Positions 1-8,126 of a stretch of DNA of 64,000 nucleotides are shown here, piece by piece. Source of the stretch: Salibacterium salarium (GTDB lineage: Bacteria > Bacillota > Bacilli > Bacillales > Marinococcaceae). Every line of letters begins with the position of its first letter. Positions within the stretch are counted from its first letter, which is position 1. The DNA is taken from contig NZ_JAUSUM010000001.1 in assembly GCF_030813635.1 (NCBI RefSeq), forward strand, positions 806,001 through 870,000, read 5' to 3'. The translations under genes were made by a program, and so were the position numbers. Below the pieces are notes generated by a model, which worked only from the letters and a program-made list of their open reading frames with translations, made no database searches and had not been told where the DNA came from.

Positions 1-2
1 GA

Positions 3-755
3 AGTAAAGTAGCGTCATCTATTGCAGAGTATGCGGTTGAATGCTCACTGAACAAATTTGCCGCCTCCGAAACACTGGATTTTGTCGCTGATGAGGCAGT
101 ACAAATCCACGGTGGTTATGGTTTTATGTCAGAATACGAAGTAGAAACGATTTACCGGGATTCCCGCATTAACCGAATTTTTGAAGGAACAAACGAAATA
201 AACCGCCTGCTCGTTCCCGGAACAATTATGAGAAAGGCGGTGAAAGGGGAACTTCCGCTTTTGTCGAAGGCTGAGAAATTGCAGGAAGAGCTCATGGCAA
301 TGATTCCAGAAGAACCAGGAGAAGCCCCGCTTGATCAGGAAAAGTATCTTTTAAAGAATATGAAAAAAGTGTTGTTGATGGTATCTGGTAATGGGGCACA
401 GAAATATGGTGAAGGTCTAGAAAGAGAACAAGAGTTATTAATAAATACGGCAGACATTATAAGCGACATTTATTCGATGGAATCTGCGATTTTGCGAACG
501 GAAAAAGCCATTCAAGCCAATGGAGCAGATAAAGAAGAACGAAAGCTGCGATTGACACAAATTTTCTGTCAGGAGGCGGTAAATCGATTAGAAGCGAATG
601 CGAGAGAATCGCTTATACACATGGAAGAAGGAGATACTCTTCGTACCATGCTCTCGATGCTCCGGAAGCTAACTCGACATACCCCTGTAAATGTGGTGGC
701 ACTTAAACGCGAAGCAGCTGCGGTAGTGCTGAAGGAAGAGCGTTTTGTTGTATAA
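3..755 (+). CDS. fadE: Acyl-CoA dehydrogenase, C-terminal part (FadE/YusJ-like, cut by window edge)
   Basis: Flavin-dependent dehydrogenase that oxidises acyl-CoA to trans-2-enoyl-CoA in fatty-acid beta-oxidation. The frame is open from the left edge (base 3), so the N-terminal and middle domains lie outside. The visible part has the family signature QIHGGYGF followed by RDSRINRIFEGTNEI; the Glu of IFEGT is the catalytic base position in acyl-CoA dehydrogenases. About 170 further residues form a helical C-terminal extension, as in the roughly 590-residue Bacillus FadE and mitochondrial VLCAD. It precedes yusI and gcvH, the B. subtilis order. The family is secure; chain-length preference cannot be read here. 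Confidence 0.92.
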   Translation, partial: SKVASSIAEYAVECSLNKFAASETLDFVADEAVQIHGGYGFMSEYEVETIYRDSRINRIFEGTNEINRLLVPGTIMRKAVKGELPLLSKAEKLQEELMAMIPEEPGEAPLDQEKYLLKNMKKVLLMVSGNGAQKYGEGLEREQELLINTADIISDIYSMESAILRTEKAIQANGADKEERKLRLTQIFCQEAVNRLEANARESLIHMEEGDTLRTMLSMLRKLTRHTPVNVVALKREAAAVVLKEERFVV

Positions 756-835
756 CTGTTATTCAATTTAGGGCGTTTCGTTCGTCCTAAAATAATATAT
801 CCCCTTTCGTTGGAAAGGTGATCTCCTCTCTTATG

Positions 836-863
836 AAAAAGTCCCGTATGAATGGGACTTTTT
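836..863. terminator. Rho-independent terminator after fadE
   Basis: Stem AAAAAGTCCC / GGGACTTTTT around an 8-nt loop, with A and T runs on both sides, so it can work in either direction. It closes the fadE transcript. Confidence 0.85.
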
Positions 864-938
864 CTTATGAGATGAGAAAAGCGGACGATTTGTATATAAT
901 AGAGAAGGAATCGACCTAGGAAAAGGAGAAGGATATTA

Positions 939-1298
939 ATGGCACTTACTTATTACGGTTATTCTAAATGTGGAACATGCCGAAATGCGAAAAAATGGTT
1001 GGATGATAACGGTCTAGCATACGAGGAGCATGATATTGTACAAGCGCCTCCAACTCGGGAAGAAATCGAGGACTTTTATCGTAAAAGCGGAATGCCGTTG
1101 AAGAAATTTTTTAATACAAGTGGAAAAAAGTATCGTGAATTAGGAATAAAAGATAAAATGAAGACAGCAGATGAAAGCGAGCTGCTTGATCTTCTTGCTT
1201 CCGATGGTATGTTGATGAAACGCCCAATCGTTACCGATGGGAAACAGGTAACTGTTGGGTTTAAAGAAGACCAATTCGAGGAAGTATGGAAGCAGTAA
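939..1298 (+). CDS. yusI: ArsC/Spx-family thioredoxin-fold protein (YusI-like)
   Basis: Small cytoplasmic protein of the ArsC/Spx/MgsR family, 119 residues, the usual length. The N-terminal YYGYSKCGTCRNAKKWL has the CxxC redox pair at the start of a thioredoxin-like fold, followed by the typical basic helix. The C-terminal part carries KRPIVTDGKQVTVGF, the conserved RPI segment of the family. Start ATG lies behind AAAAGGAGAAGG. Whether it is an arsenate-reductase-like enzyme or a redox-responsive transcription partner like Spx cannot be decided from sequence; position between fadE and gcvH matches B. subtilis yusI, whose function is not established. A TATAAT hexamer lies at 895-900 but no good -35 accompanies it. 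Confidence 0.88.
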   Translation: MALTYYGYSKCGTCRNAKKWLDDNGLAYEEHDIVQAPPTREEIEDFYRKSGMPLKKFFNTSGKKYRELGIKDKMKTADESELLDLLASDGMLMKRPIVTDGKQVTVGFKEDQFEEVWKQ

Positions 1299-1322
1299 AC
1301 TTTGAAATGGAGGTAATGAGAT

Positions 1323-1706
1323 ATGAGTGTACCAAAGGAACTAAAGTATTCACAAGAACATGAATGGGTGAAAGAAGAAGATGGGAAAATTCGTGTTGGT
1401 ATTACGGATTTTGCTCAATCTGAATTAGGAGATATTGTGTTTGCCGAGCTTCCGGAAGTGGGAGACGAAGTGAAAACGGATGAGCCGTTTGGCAGTGTAG
1501 AATCGGTGAAGACGGTGTCGGAACTATACGCCCCCGTTAGCGGAAAAGTTGTAGAAATTAATGAAGAACTTGAGGATGCTCCTGAATATGTTAACGAATC
1601 GCCGTATGATAAAGCATGGATGATTGTCGTTGAACCAACGGATCCAAAGGAAGTAGAAAAATTAATGTCCGCAGAGGAATATGAAGAAATGATTGGCGAA
1701 GATTAA
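1323..1706 (+). CDS. gcvH: Glycine cleavage system H protein
   Basis: Lipoyl carrier protein that shuttles the aminomethyl group between the P, T and L proteins of the glycine cleavage system. In B. subtilis-type lipoate metabolism GcvH is also the entry point for octanoyl transfer to other enzymes. The 127 residues show the family pattern: YSQEHEWV at the N-terminus, [12 protein letters not shown], then [12 protein letters not shown], where the Lys is the lipoylated residue. ATG with GGAGG upstream. lipA, which converts the octanoyl group to lipoyl, lies at 31151 in the same window. Confidence 0.97.
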   Translation: MSVPKELKYSQEHEWVKEEDGKIRVGITDFAQSELGDIVFAELPEVGDEVKTDEPFGSVESVKTVSELYAPVSGKVVEINEELEDAPEYVNESPYDKAWMIVVEPTDPKEVEKLMSAEEYEEMIGED

Positions 1707-1712
1707 TACATA

Positions 1713-1745
1713 AGAGTCCGCTCCCGACAGAGTGGGCTCTTTTTA
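1713..1745 (+). terminator. Rho-independent terminator after gcvH
   Basis: AGAGTCCGCTC pairs with GAGTGGGCTCT (two G-U pairs), followed by TTTTT. Confidence 0.85.
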
Positions 1746-1936
1746 ATATGTTTCTGATTTCGAACGCCAAAGCAACACTATCTAACAGTAATATTCTAAT
1801 AAATGTACAGGCGCTAAACTCATGGGTGCTTTTCCAAAGAGTTGATGTTCTTATTTTGCCTAAACCTATCTCTAGCAGTGGAATAAAGAGTTGTAAGAAA
1901 ATAACACATAAAAATGATAAAATTTTCAAATTATTG

Positions 1937-1965
1937 TTGCAATTGGAAGGTGGTTTTTTTATAAT
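1937..1965 (+). promoter_or_regulatory. Sigma-A promoter of the peptide ABC transporter operon
   Basis: TTGCAA, 17-nt spacer, TATAAT, about 40 nt upstream of the first gene. The first gene has only a weak ribosome binding site, so the strong promoter is more convincing than the translation signal. Confidence 0.7.
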
Positions 1966-2003
1966 AAAATATAATTATAAAATCAAAAGCGAGTTGTTAA
2001 TAA

Positions 2004-3041
2004 ATGACTAACAACAAAATTATTTTGAAAATTAACAATATAAAGACATCTTTTAAAATAGAAGGTGGTTTTTATGAAGCGGTGGACGGGGTGAGTATAA
2101 ATGTTTATGAAAATGAAGTGTTAGCGATAGTAGGAGAATCGGGGTGTGGCAAAAGTGCTTTAGCCTACTCGATTATGGGTTTACACGAACGATCAAAAAC
2201 AATGGTAGAAGGGGATCTTCTATTTAAAGGGCAAAATATTAATGATTTAACGGAATCGAGTTTAAATAAAATTCGAGGAAAAGAGATAGGCATGATTTTT
2301 CAAGATCCTTTAGCTGCTCTTAATCCCTTAATGAAGGCAGGGCATCAAATTGAAGAAGTGCTAATCCTTCATACGAATATGACAAAAAATCAGAGATATA
2401 AAAAAGTAATTTCTCTATTAGATGAAGTTGGAATTCCATCACCTGATACGGTTTACCAACAATATCCGCATGAACTCTCTGGTGGAATGAGGCAAAGGGT
2501 AATTATTGCTATTGCGATCGCATGTGCTCCTTCTTTATTAATTGCAGATGAACCGACAACAGCCCTTGACGCTACTATTCAAGGTCAAATTATTGAACTA
2601 CTAGAGAATTTAAAATTATCCAAAGATGCGGGAGTGCTGCTTATTACACATGATTTAGGAGTGGTTGCAGAAATTGCTGACAGAGTAGCTGTTATGTATG
2701 CAGGTGAACTCGTAGAAATAGCAGATGTTAAAACTCTCTTCAAGACCCCTCAACACCCATATACCCGATCCTTATTAAATTCTGTTCCTTCCGTTTCAGA
2801 TTTACAATCTCAACTCCACGTTATTCAAGGAAAAGTTCCACCCATTCAACATTTGCCAAGAAAAGGATGCCGTTTTAAAGAAAGAATTCCTTGGATAAGA
2901 GATGAAGCACACGAATCCCATCCTGAACTTCATGAAGTAGCGAGAAATCACTACGTGAGATGTACATGTTATAAAGATTTTTATTTTCAAAATGTAACAC
3001 CACGGGAGGAAAAACCAAATGTCTATACTTCAAGTACGTAA
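2004..3041 (+). CDS. Peptide ABC transporter ATP-binding protein (OppD/DppD family)
   Basis: ATPase subunit of an oligopeptide/dipeptide importer, 345 residues. Walker A GESGCGKS, Q-loop IFQDPLAALNP, ABC signature LSGGMRQRV, Walker B LLIADEPTTALD and the H-loop histidine in ITHD are intact. The C-terminal oligopeptide-binding-protein domain begins HPYTRSLLNSVP. Its Cys-rich tail is degenerate: GCRFKERI retains the first Cys, but the second and third Cys of the usual cluster are missing and only CTC near the end remains. The end overlaps the next gene by 23 nt. The region reads as more A+T-rich than the flanking genes. Substrate is not determinable. Confidence 0.93.
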   Translation: MTNNKIILKINNIKTSFKIEGGFYEAVDGVSINVYENEVLAIVGESGCGKSALAYSIMGLHERSKTMVEGDLLFKGQNINDLTESSLNKIRGKEIGMIFQDPLAALNPLMKAGHQIEEVLILHTNMTKNQRYKKVISLLDEVGIPSPDTVYQQYPHELSGGMRQRVIIAIAIACAPSLLIADEPTTALDATIQGQIIELLENLKLSKDAGVLLITHDLGVVAEIADRVAVMYAGELVEIADVKTLFKTPQHPYTRSLLNSVPSVSDLQSQLHVIQGKVPPIQHLPRKGCRFKERIPWIRDEAHESHPELHEVARNHYVRCTCYKDFYFQNVTPREEKPNVYTSST

Positions 3042-3951
3042 TCTGAAAGTTCATTTTCCTGTCAAAGGAGGACTACTCAGGCGAACCGTTGATACGATGA
3101 AAGCGGTGGATGGGATAAGTATCGATATTAAAGAAGGTCAAACATATGGGTTAGTAGGAGAGTCGGGGTCTGGTAAAACGACAATGGGACGATCGATTAT
3201 AGGACTTACGGATAAAACGTCCGGGAGCATTTTATTTAAAGGGGTGGAACTAAAAAATAAGAGAAAGAGATCAAAAAAAGACTTGCGTGATATTCAAATG
3301 ATCTTCCAAGACCCTTACTCCTCTCTAAACCCTAAAAAAAGGGTGTTAGATATAGTCGCCGAACCACTTAGAAACTATGAAAAAAATACGAAATGGACGG
3401 AGAAACATAAAGTCGAAGTATTAATGGATCAAATAGGACTGACCCCAGAAAGTATCTATAAGTATCCGCACGAATTTTCAGGTGGACAGCGTCAAAGAAT
3501 CGGAGTTGCCCGCGCACTTGCCCTTCATCCCAAATTAATAATAGCCGATGAACCAGTATCTGCATTAGATGTGTCCGTGCAGGCACAAGTATTGAATTTT
3601 TTAAAGGAGATTCAAACCAATCTGCATTTAACCCTTTTGTTTATCAGTCATGATATAGGCGTGGTAAGACATATGTGCGACAGAATTGGGGTTATGTACA
3701 AAGGTCGATTGGTTGAGGAAGGATCGAGTAATGATATTTATCATAACCCTCAACACATCTATACTAAACGACTCATTGCTGCCGTACCGGACATTAATCC
3801 AGAAAACAGAGAAAAACACTCGAAACACCGTAAGAAAATACGAGAAGAGTATGAGCAAACGTATAAAGATTATTTTGATGACGAGGGGGAAGTGATGGAT
3901 ATGATATCCATTTCAAAAACCCATTCAGCGGCATTGCAACGGAAGGGGTGA
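3019..3951 (+). CDS. Peptide ABC transporter ATP-binding protein (OppF/DppF family)
   Basis: Second ATPase of the importer, 310 residues, pairing with the preceding subunit below the two permeases. Motifs: Walker A GESGSGKT, IFQDPYSSLNPKK, signature FSGGQRQRIGVARAL, Walker B LIIADEPVSALDVSVQAQ, ISHD. The tail EEYEQTYKDYF followed by MDMISISKTHSAA is of the kind seen in OppF-like proteins of Bacillus. AGGAGG lies just before the ATG. The stop is followed after 6 nt by the permease GTG start, so translation is probably coupled. Confidence 0.93.
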   Translation: MSILQVRNLKVHFPVKGGLLRRTVDTMKAVDGISIDIKEGQTYGLVGESGSGKTTMGRSIIGLTDKTSGSILFKGVELKNKRKRSKKDLRDIQMIFQDPYSSLNPKKRVLDIVAEPLRNYEKNTKWTEKHKVEVLMDQIGLTPESIYKYPHEFSGGQRQRIGVARALALHPKLIIADEPVSALDVSVQAQVLNFLKEIQTNLHLTLLFISHDIGVVRHMCDRIGVMYKGRLVEEGSSNDIYHNPQHIYTKRLIAAVPDINPENREKHSKHRKKIREEYEQTYKDYFDDEGEVMDMISISKTHSAALQRKG

Positions 3952-3957
3952 AGCTCG

Positions 3958-4921
3958 GTGTGGAAGTTTATTACAAGAAGAATTCTTTTAATGATTCCCC
4001 AGCTTTTTTTGTTAAGTTTGATTGTTTTCTTATTGGCAAAAGCAATGCCGGGAGATGCATTAACAGGCGCGATTAATGATCCGGGGATAGACCGAGAGAC
4101 AATAGCAGAAATGAGAGAGGAAATGGGCCTCAATAACCCGTGGTATGTCCAATATATGGAATGGGCGGGTCATGCACTTACTGGTGATTTCGGGGTTTCG
4201 TATACCCATAAAATACCGGTTTCGGAAATCGTTGCACAACGTCTGGTAAATACATTTTGGTTGTCCCTTACTGCTGTGGTGTTTGTTTATATTATTTCTA
4301 TTCCTTTAGGAATCATTAGTGGGCGTTGGAACGATTCTTTAGTTGACCGAATGATTACAGGTTATACATACATCGGCTTTGCCGCGCCGCTCTTTATTTT
4401 TGCACTAATTATGCTGTTTATTTTCGGATTTCAATTAGGGTGGTTTCCGACGGGGGGGAAGTGTTGCACCTAACACGGGAAACTTTTTTGAATATGTTCT
4501 GAGTAAGATTTATCACTTAATACTGCCGGCGCTGTCTATGGCACTTATAGCTACTGTATCAACAGTACAATATTTAAGAAGTGAAATTATAGATACAAAG
4601 CATAAAGAATTTATTTTGACAGCTCGTTCTAAGGGGATTGGTGAATCCAACGTTTATTCCCGTCATATACTTCGTAATTCATTGTTACCTATTGCAGCGT
4701 TTTTCGGATATGAAATTACTGGTTTAATCGTCGGCTCCATTTTTGTAGAGACTATTTTTAGTTATCCAGGAATGGGACAACTATTTTTAGATTCTATTCA
4801 GCTGAGAGACTTTAGTGTGGTCACTGCATTAGTCTTGCTCTTTGGGGCAGCAACAATACTTGGTGCTTTATTGTCAGACGTAATAATGAGCATAGTAGAT
4901 CCAAGAATTCGAATAAAGTAA
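3958..4921 (+). pseudogene. Peptide ABC transporter permease (OppB/DppB family), frameshifted
   Basis: Two reading frames that together make one roughly 320-residue permease. The first (3958-4473, GTG start after GGAAGGGG) gives the N-terminal membrane segment, the LNNPWYVQYMEW motif and three membrane helices, then runs out of frame at GWFPTGG. The second (open through to 4921) continues with the inner-membrane coupling loop EFILTARSKGIGE, the VIVG-type helix segment and the C-terminal PRIRIK. Removing one G from the G7 run at 4452-4458 restores one frame, reading GGSVAPNTGNFFEYVL. It is a natural frameshift, a slippage site, or a sequencing error. All neighbours in the operon are intact. 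Confidence 0.85.
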
Positions 4922-4935
4922 ATAGGGAGGGACTG

Positions 4936-5844
4936 GTGGTGAATGTCCAACACAAAAATTTAGACGATCAAGCAATTACGAGTGAAAGTACTCCTGGTTG
5001 GAAAGTGGTATGGAGAGAAATTCTCTACGATAAAGTTTCATTAATTTCCCTTATACTCGTTGTTTGTATAATGATTGTTGTGTATGGGGGGACTATTGTG
5101 CTTGAGCAGGATGAAATTGTTAGGGTAGATTTATTTTCCATTCACGCACCTCCTTCTTCTGAATTTTGGCTGGGTACCGACTATGGAGGAAGAGATATAT
5201 TCGGGCAACTAATCATTGGTACGAGAAACTCCTTGTCAATAGGTATATTAGTAACACTATTAAGTGGAGTAGTTGGAATAATATTTGGTTTAGCTTCCGG
5301 GTATTATGGTGGATTTGTTGATAACGTACTAATGAGAATTGTAGATTTTTTTATGTTTTTACCAAATCTATTAATCATTATTGTATTTGTAGCTATTGTT
5401 CCTGATTATTCGGTGATAACATTTGCCCTCATTATGACGATTTTTCAATGGATGCCAATTGCAAGAATGTTACGTTCAAAGGCCCTGCAGCAAAGAGAAC
5501 TCCAGTATGTTGAAGCTTCAAAGACGCTAGGATCTTCAAATTTGCGTGTGATGTTTCGGGAGGTGATGCCTAATCTAAGCTCGATTATTATTGTCACAAT
5601 GACTTTGCAGCTTGCAATGAATATTGGTATTGAATCCGGACTATCTTTTTTAGGGTTCGGCCTTCCGGAAAGTACACCCTCTCTTGGAACATTAGTCAGC
5701 TATGCTACCAATCCAGCAACTTTAGAAAGTCGGTGGTGGATTTGGCTACCCGCCTCCCTTTTAATACTGATTTTGATGTTGTGTGTGAACAATGTAGGTC
5801 AAGCGATTAAACGGGCAACAGATGCTAGACAAAGAAGGGTATAA
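4936..5844 (+). CDS. Peptide ABC transporter permease (OppC/DppC family)
   Basis: Second inner-membrane subunit, 302 residues. Cytoplasmic N-terminus, one membrane segment near residues 35-55, the FWLGTDYGGRDIF motif typical of DppC-type permeases, then five more hydrophobic segments. The coupling-loop EAA motif is YVEASKTLGSSNLRVMFREVMPN. GTG start behind GGGAGG; a second in-frame GTG three bases later is equally plausible. It follows the frameshifted permease by 14 nt. Confidence 0.92.
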   Translation: MVNVQHKNLDDQAITSESTPGWKVVWREILYDKVSLISLILVVCIMIVVYGGTIVLEQDEIVRVDLFSIHAPPSSEFWLGTDYGGRDIFGQLIIGTRNSLSIGILVTLLSGVVGIIFGLASGYYGGFVDNVLMRIVDFFMFLPNLLIIIVFVAIVPDYSVITFALIMTIFQWMPIARMLRSKALQQRELQYVEASKTLGSSNLRVMFREVMPNLSSIIIVTMTLQLAMNIGIESGLSFLGFGLPESTPSLGTLVSYATNPATLESRWWIWLPASLLILILMLCVNNVGQAIKRATDARQRRV

Positions 5845-5861
5845 GAAAGGGGAAAGAAAAT

Positions 5862-7691
5862 ATGAAAAAGGTAAAGTCAAGTAGATGTTGGTACCTTGTA
5901 ATACTTGTTTTACTGGTCGGGATAACAGCCTGTTCAAATGATGAAACAAAAATAGACGTGGAAGAGGAATTAAACGATGAAAAGTCGGACGGAGAATCAC
6001 CTGAAAGCAAGGATCTGGTGTCAATAGATGATTTTAGCAATCTGAAAAACAGCGGCAGCGACGACATAATCGATGGTGGATCCATGAACGTAGCGTTGAC
6101 AAGCGATTCTGCTTTTGAAGGAACGTTGAACTGGAGTTTTTATTTCGGGACACACGATGCCCAGATTTTACAATGGTTTGATGAAGCGCTGCTGGAGTGG
6201 GGTGAGGATTATGTTTATAATAATAATGGAGCGGCAACCTATGAGGTCTCTGATGATAATCGGACATATACCATCGAAATTCGTGATGATGTTAACTGGC
6301 ATGATGGTGAGCCGGTAAAGGCGGAAGATCTTGCTTATGCTTATGAAGTGATTGGACATCCGGATTATACAGGGATGCGCTATGGTGAAGATATTGCAAA
6401 CGTGGAAGGAATGCCCGAGTATCACGAGGGAGAAGCTGATAGTATTTCCGGAATAGAGATTATCGATGAAAAAACAATAGAAGTTACATTTACTGAAGCA
6501 ACCCCATCTATAGTAACTGGCGGGCTGTGGAATTATCCGTTGGCAAAACACATTTTCGAAGATATTCCAATAGAGGAGATGGAGTCTTCTGGTGCGGTAA
6601 GAGAAAATCCTATTGGTTTTGGGCCTTTTAAAGTAGAAAATATTGTTCCAGGTGAGTCGGTAACACTAGAAAAAAACAAAGACTATTGGCGTGGTGAACC
6701 GAATTTAGACGAAGTCGTATTACAAGTGGTTGGACCAAACGTTGTTGCTGAAGCTTTGCGAAGCGGTGAGATAGATTATGCTCCTGAATTTCCGACAGAC
6801 CAGTATACAGATAACAAAGATGTTTCGAATCTAGATTATATAGCAACGACGGATAGAGCCTACACCTATATCGGATTTAAACTTGGAGAATGGGATGCAG
6901 CTGCTGGTGAAAATGTAATGAATCCCGATGCTAAGATGGCAGATGTTAACTTGAGAAAAGCAATGGCTCACGCTGTTGACAATCAAGCCGTAGCTGATAA
7001 CTTTTATGACGGTCTTCGTTGGGCAGGAACAACGTTAATTCCGCCTTCGCACCCGAATTATCATGATGAAAATAATGAAGGATTACAATATGATCAAGAA
7101 ATGGCGAACGATATCTTGGATGAGGCAGGGTATATGGACGTTAATGATGATGGTTTTCGTGAGGACCCTGATGGAGAGGAGATTACCATTCAATTTGCTT
7201 CAATGGAAGGCGGCGACACGGCTGAGCCAATTGCTAAGTATTATATACAGGCATGGGAACAAGTTGGTTTGAATGTTGAACTATTAGATGGGCGTTTGCA
7301 AGAGTTTAATGCCTTTTATGATCGAGTTGAAAATGATGATGAGGATATTGATGTGTTTCAAGCTGCATGGGGTGTTGGTATTGATGTGGATCCTGGTTCA
7401 TTGTATGGACGCACAAGCCCATCTAATTATTCACGGTATACGAGTGAAAAAAATGATGAATTAATTAATGACGGTCTCTCCGACGAAGCTTTTGATTTAG
7501 ATTATCGTTCAGAGGTTTACAATGAATGGCAGCAATTGATGACAGAAGAAGTACCAGTTTTTCCGACTTTATATCGGTCAGTTATGTCTGCAGCCAATAA
7601 GAGAGTCACCAATATATCCATTGGTGACGGGACCGAAGTATATTTGAATGAAATTGGTATTACAAAAGAGGAACCAGTGTTAGAAGAATAA
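5862..7691 (+). CDS. Peptide ABC transporter substrate-binding lipoprotein (OppA family)
   Basis: Extracellular receptor of the importer, 609 residues. Signal peptide with lipobox ITAC near residue 25, followed by a long acidic linker of about 45 residues. The SBP_bac_5 fold is shown by YTIEIRDDVNWHDGEPVKAEDLAYAYE, by GFGPFKVENIVPGESVTLEKN and by the C-terminal QQLMTEEVPVFPTLY. Strongly acidic throughout, as expected for an exposed protein of a salt- or alkali-adapted bacterium. RBS GAAAGGGG. Last gene of the operon, followed by a terminator. The peptide class bound is unknown. Confidence 0.93.
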   Translation: MKKVKSSRCWYLVILVLLVGITACSNDETKIDVEEELNDEKSDGESPESKDLVSIDDFSNLKNSGSDDIIDGGSMNVALTSDSAFEGTLNWSFYFGTHDAQILQWFDEALLEWGEDYVYNNNGAATYEVSDDNRTYTIEIRDDVNWHDGEPVKAEDLAYAYEVIGHPDYTGMRYGEDIANVEGMPEYHEGEADSISGIEIIDEKTIEVTFTEATPSIVTGGLWNYPLAKHIFEDIPIEEMESSGAVRENPIGFGPFKVENIVPGESVTLEKNKDYWRGEPNLDEVVLQVVGPNVVAEALRSGEIDYAPEFPTDQYTDNKDVSNLDYIATTDRAYTYIGFKLGEWDAAAGENVMNPDAKMADVNLRKAMAHAVDNQAVADNFYDGLRWAGTTLIPPSHPNYHDENNEGLQYDQEMANDILDEAGYMDVNDDGFREDPDGEEITIQFASMEGGDTAEPIAKYYIQAWEQVGLNVELLDGRLQEFNAFYDRVENDDEDIDVFQAAWGVGIDVDPGSLYGRTSPSNYSRYTSEKNDELINDGLSDEAFDLDYRSEVYNEWQQLMTEEVPVFPTLYRSVMSAANKRVTNISIGDGTEVYLNEIGITKEEPVLEE

Positions 7692-7702
7692 ACAAAAACA
7701 TT

Positions 7703-7738
7703 CACCCCAAAAGATCTTTCTTCTTGGGGTGTTTTTTT
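7703..7738 (+). terminator. Rho-independent terminator after the peptide transporter operon
   Basis: Stem CACCCCAA / TTGGGGTG followed by seven T. Confidence 0.9.
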
Positions 7739-8126
7739 ATGGCATAGTATAAACATTAAGAATGACTTGTGAAAATGAAATAAAGATTTATATCCACAGG
7801 GAATACATAAATGTAAACGCGCAACTTAAAATATAAATTTCACGCCAGAAGAGCAAGTAAATTCTAAAAACAATGGCTACCATAATCGAAGCTGGTGTTC
7901 CGGAATTTATTAAAATAATTTATATTTACAAACAAAAATGAAAGCGGTTCCTCCTTTAACTTTCAAAATTTTTCAAATCAAACGATAGTCATGAATTAAA
8001 CCCTTTTTTCTTCACTTTTCTTAAATTCTTTACACTTCACGGGTCGTCCTGCTTCTCGATAACTATTTCGAAAGTCGATATAGTAATAATACTGCTGTAA
8101 AAAGGGTTCCAATTAGGAGGGATACG
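7739..8126. other. Gene-free interval with promoter of the ABC exporter pair
   Basis: 388 nt with no supportable coding frame. A candidate sigma-A promoter, TCGATA-17-TATAGT, lies at 8056-8084, about 40 nt before the exporter gene. At 7939-7952 TGAAAGCGGTTCCT matches 12 of 14 positions of the CcpA cre consensus, a weak hint of catabolite control only. No leader peptide or attenuator of the bmrB type was seen. Confidence 0.45.

Noticed and set aside
1591-1929. Minus-strand open frame of 112 codons after gcvH
   Set aside because: Overlaps the end of gcvH and its terminator, no ribosome binding site, no recognised family.
1748-2011. Plus-strand open frame of 87 codons before the peptide transporter
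   Set aside because: Covers the terminator tail and the operon promoter, low-complexity composition, no ribosome binding site.
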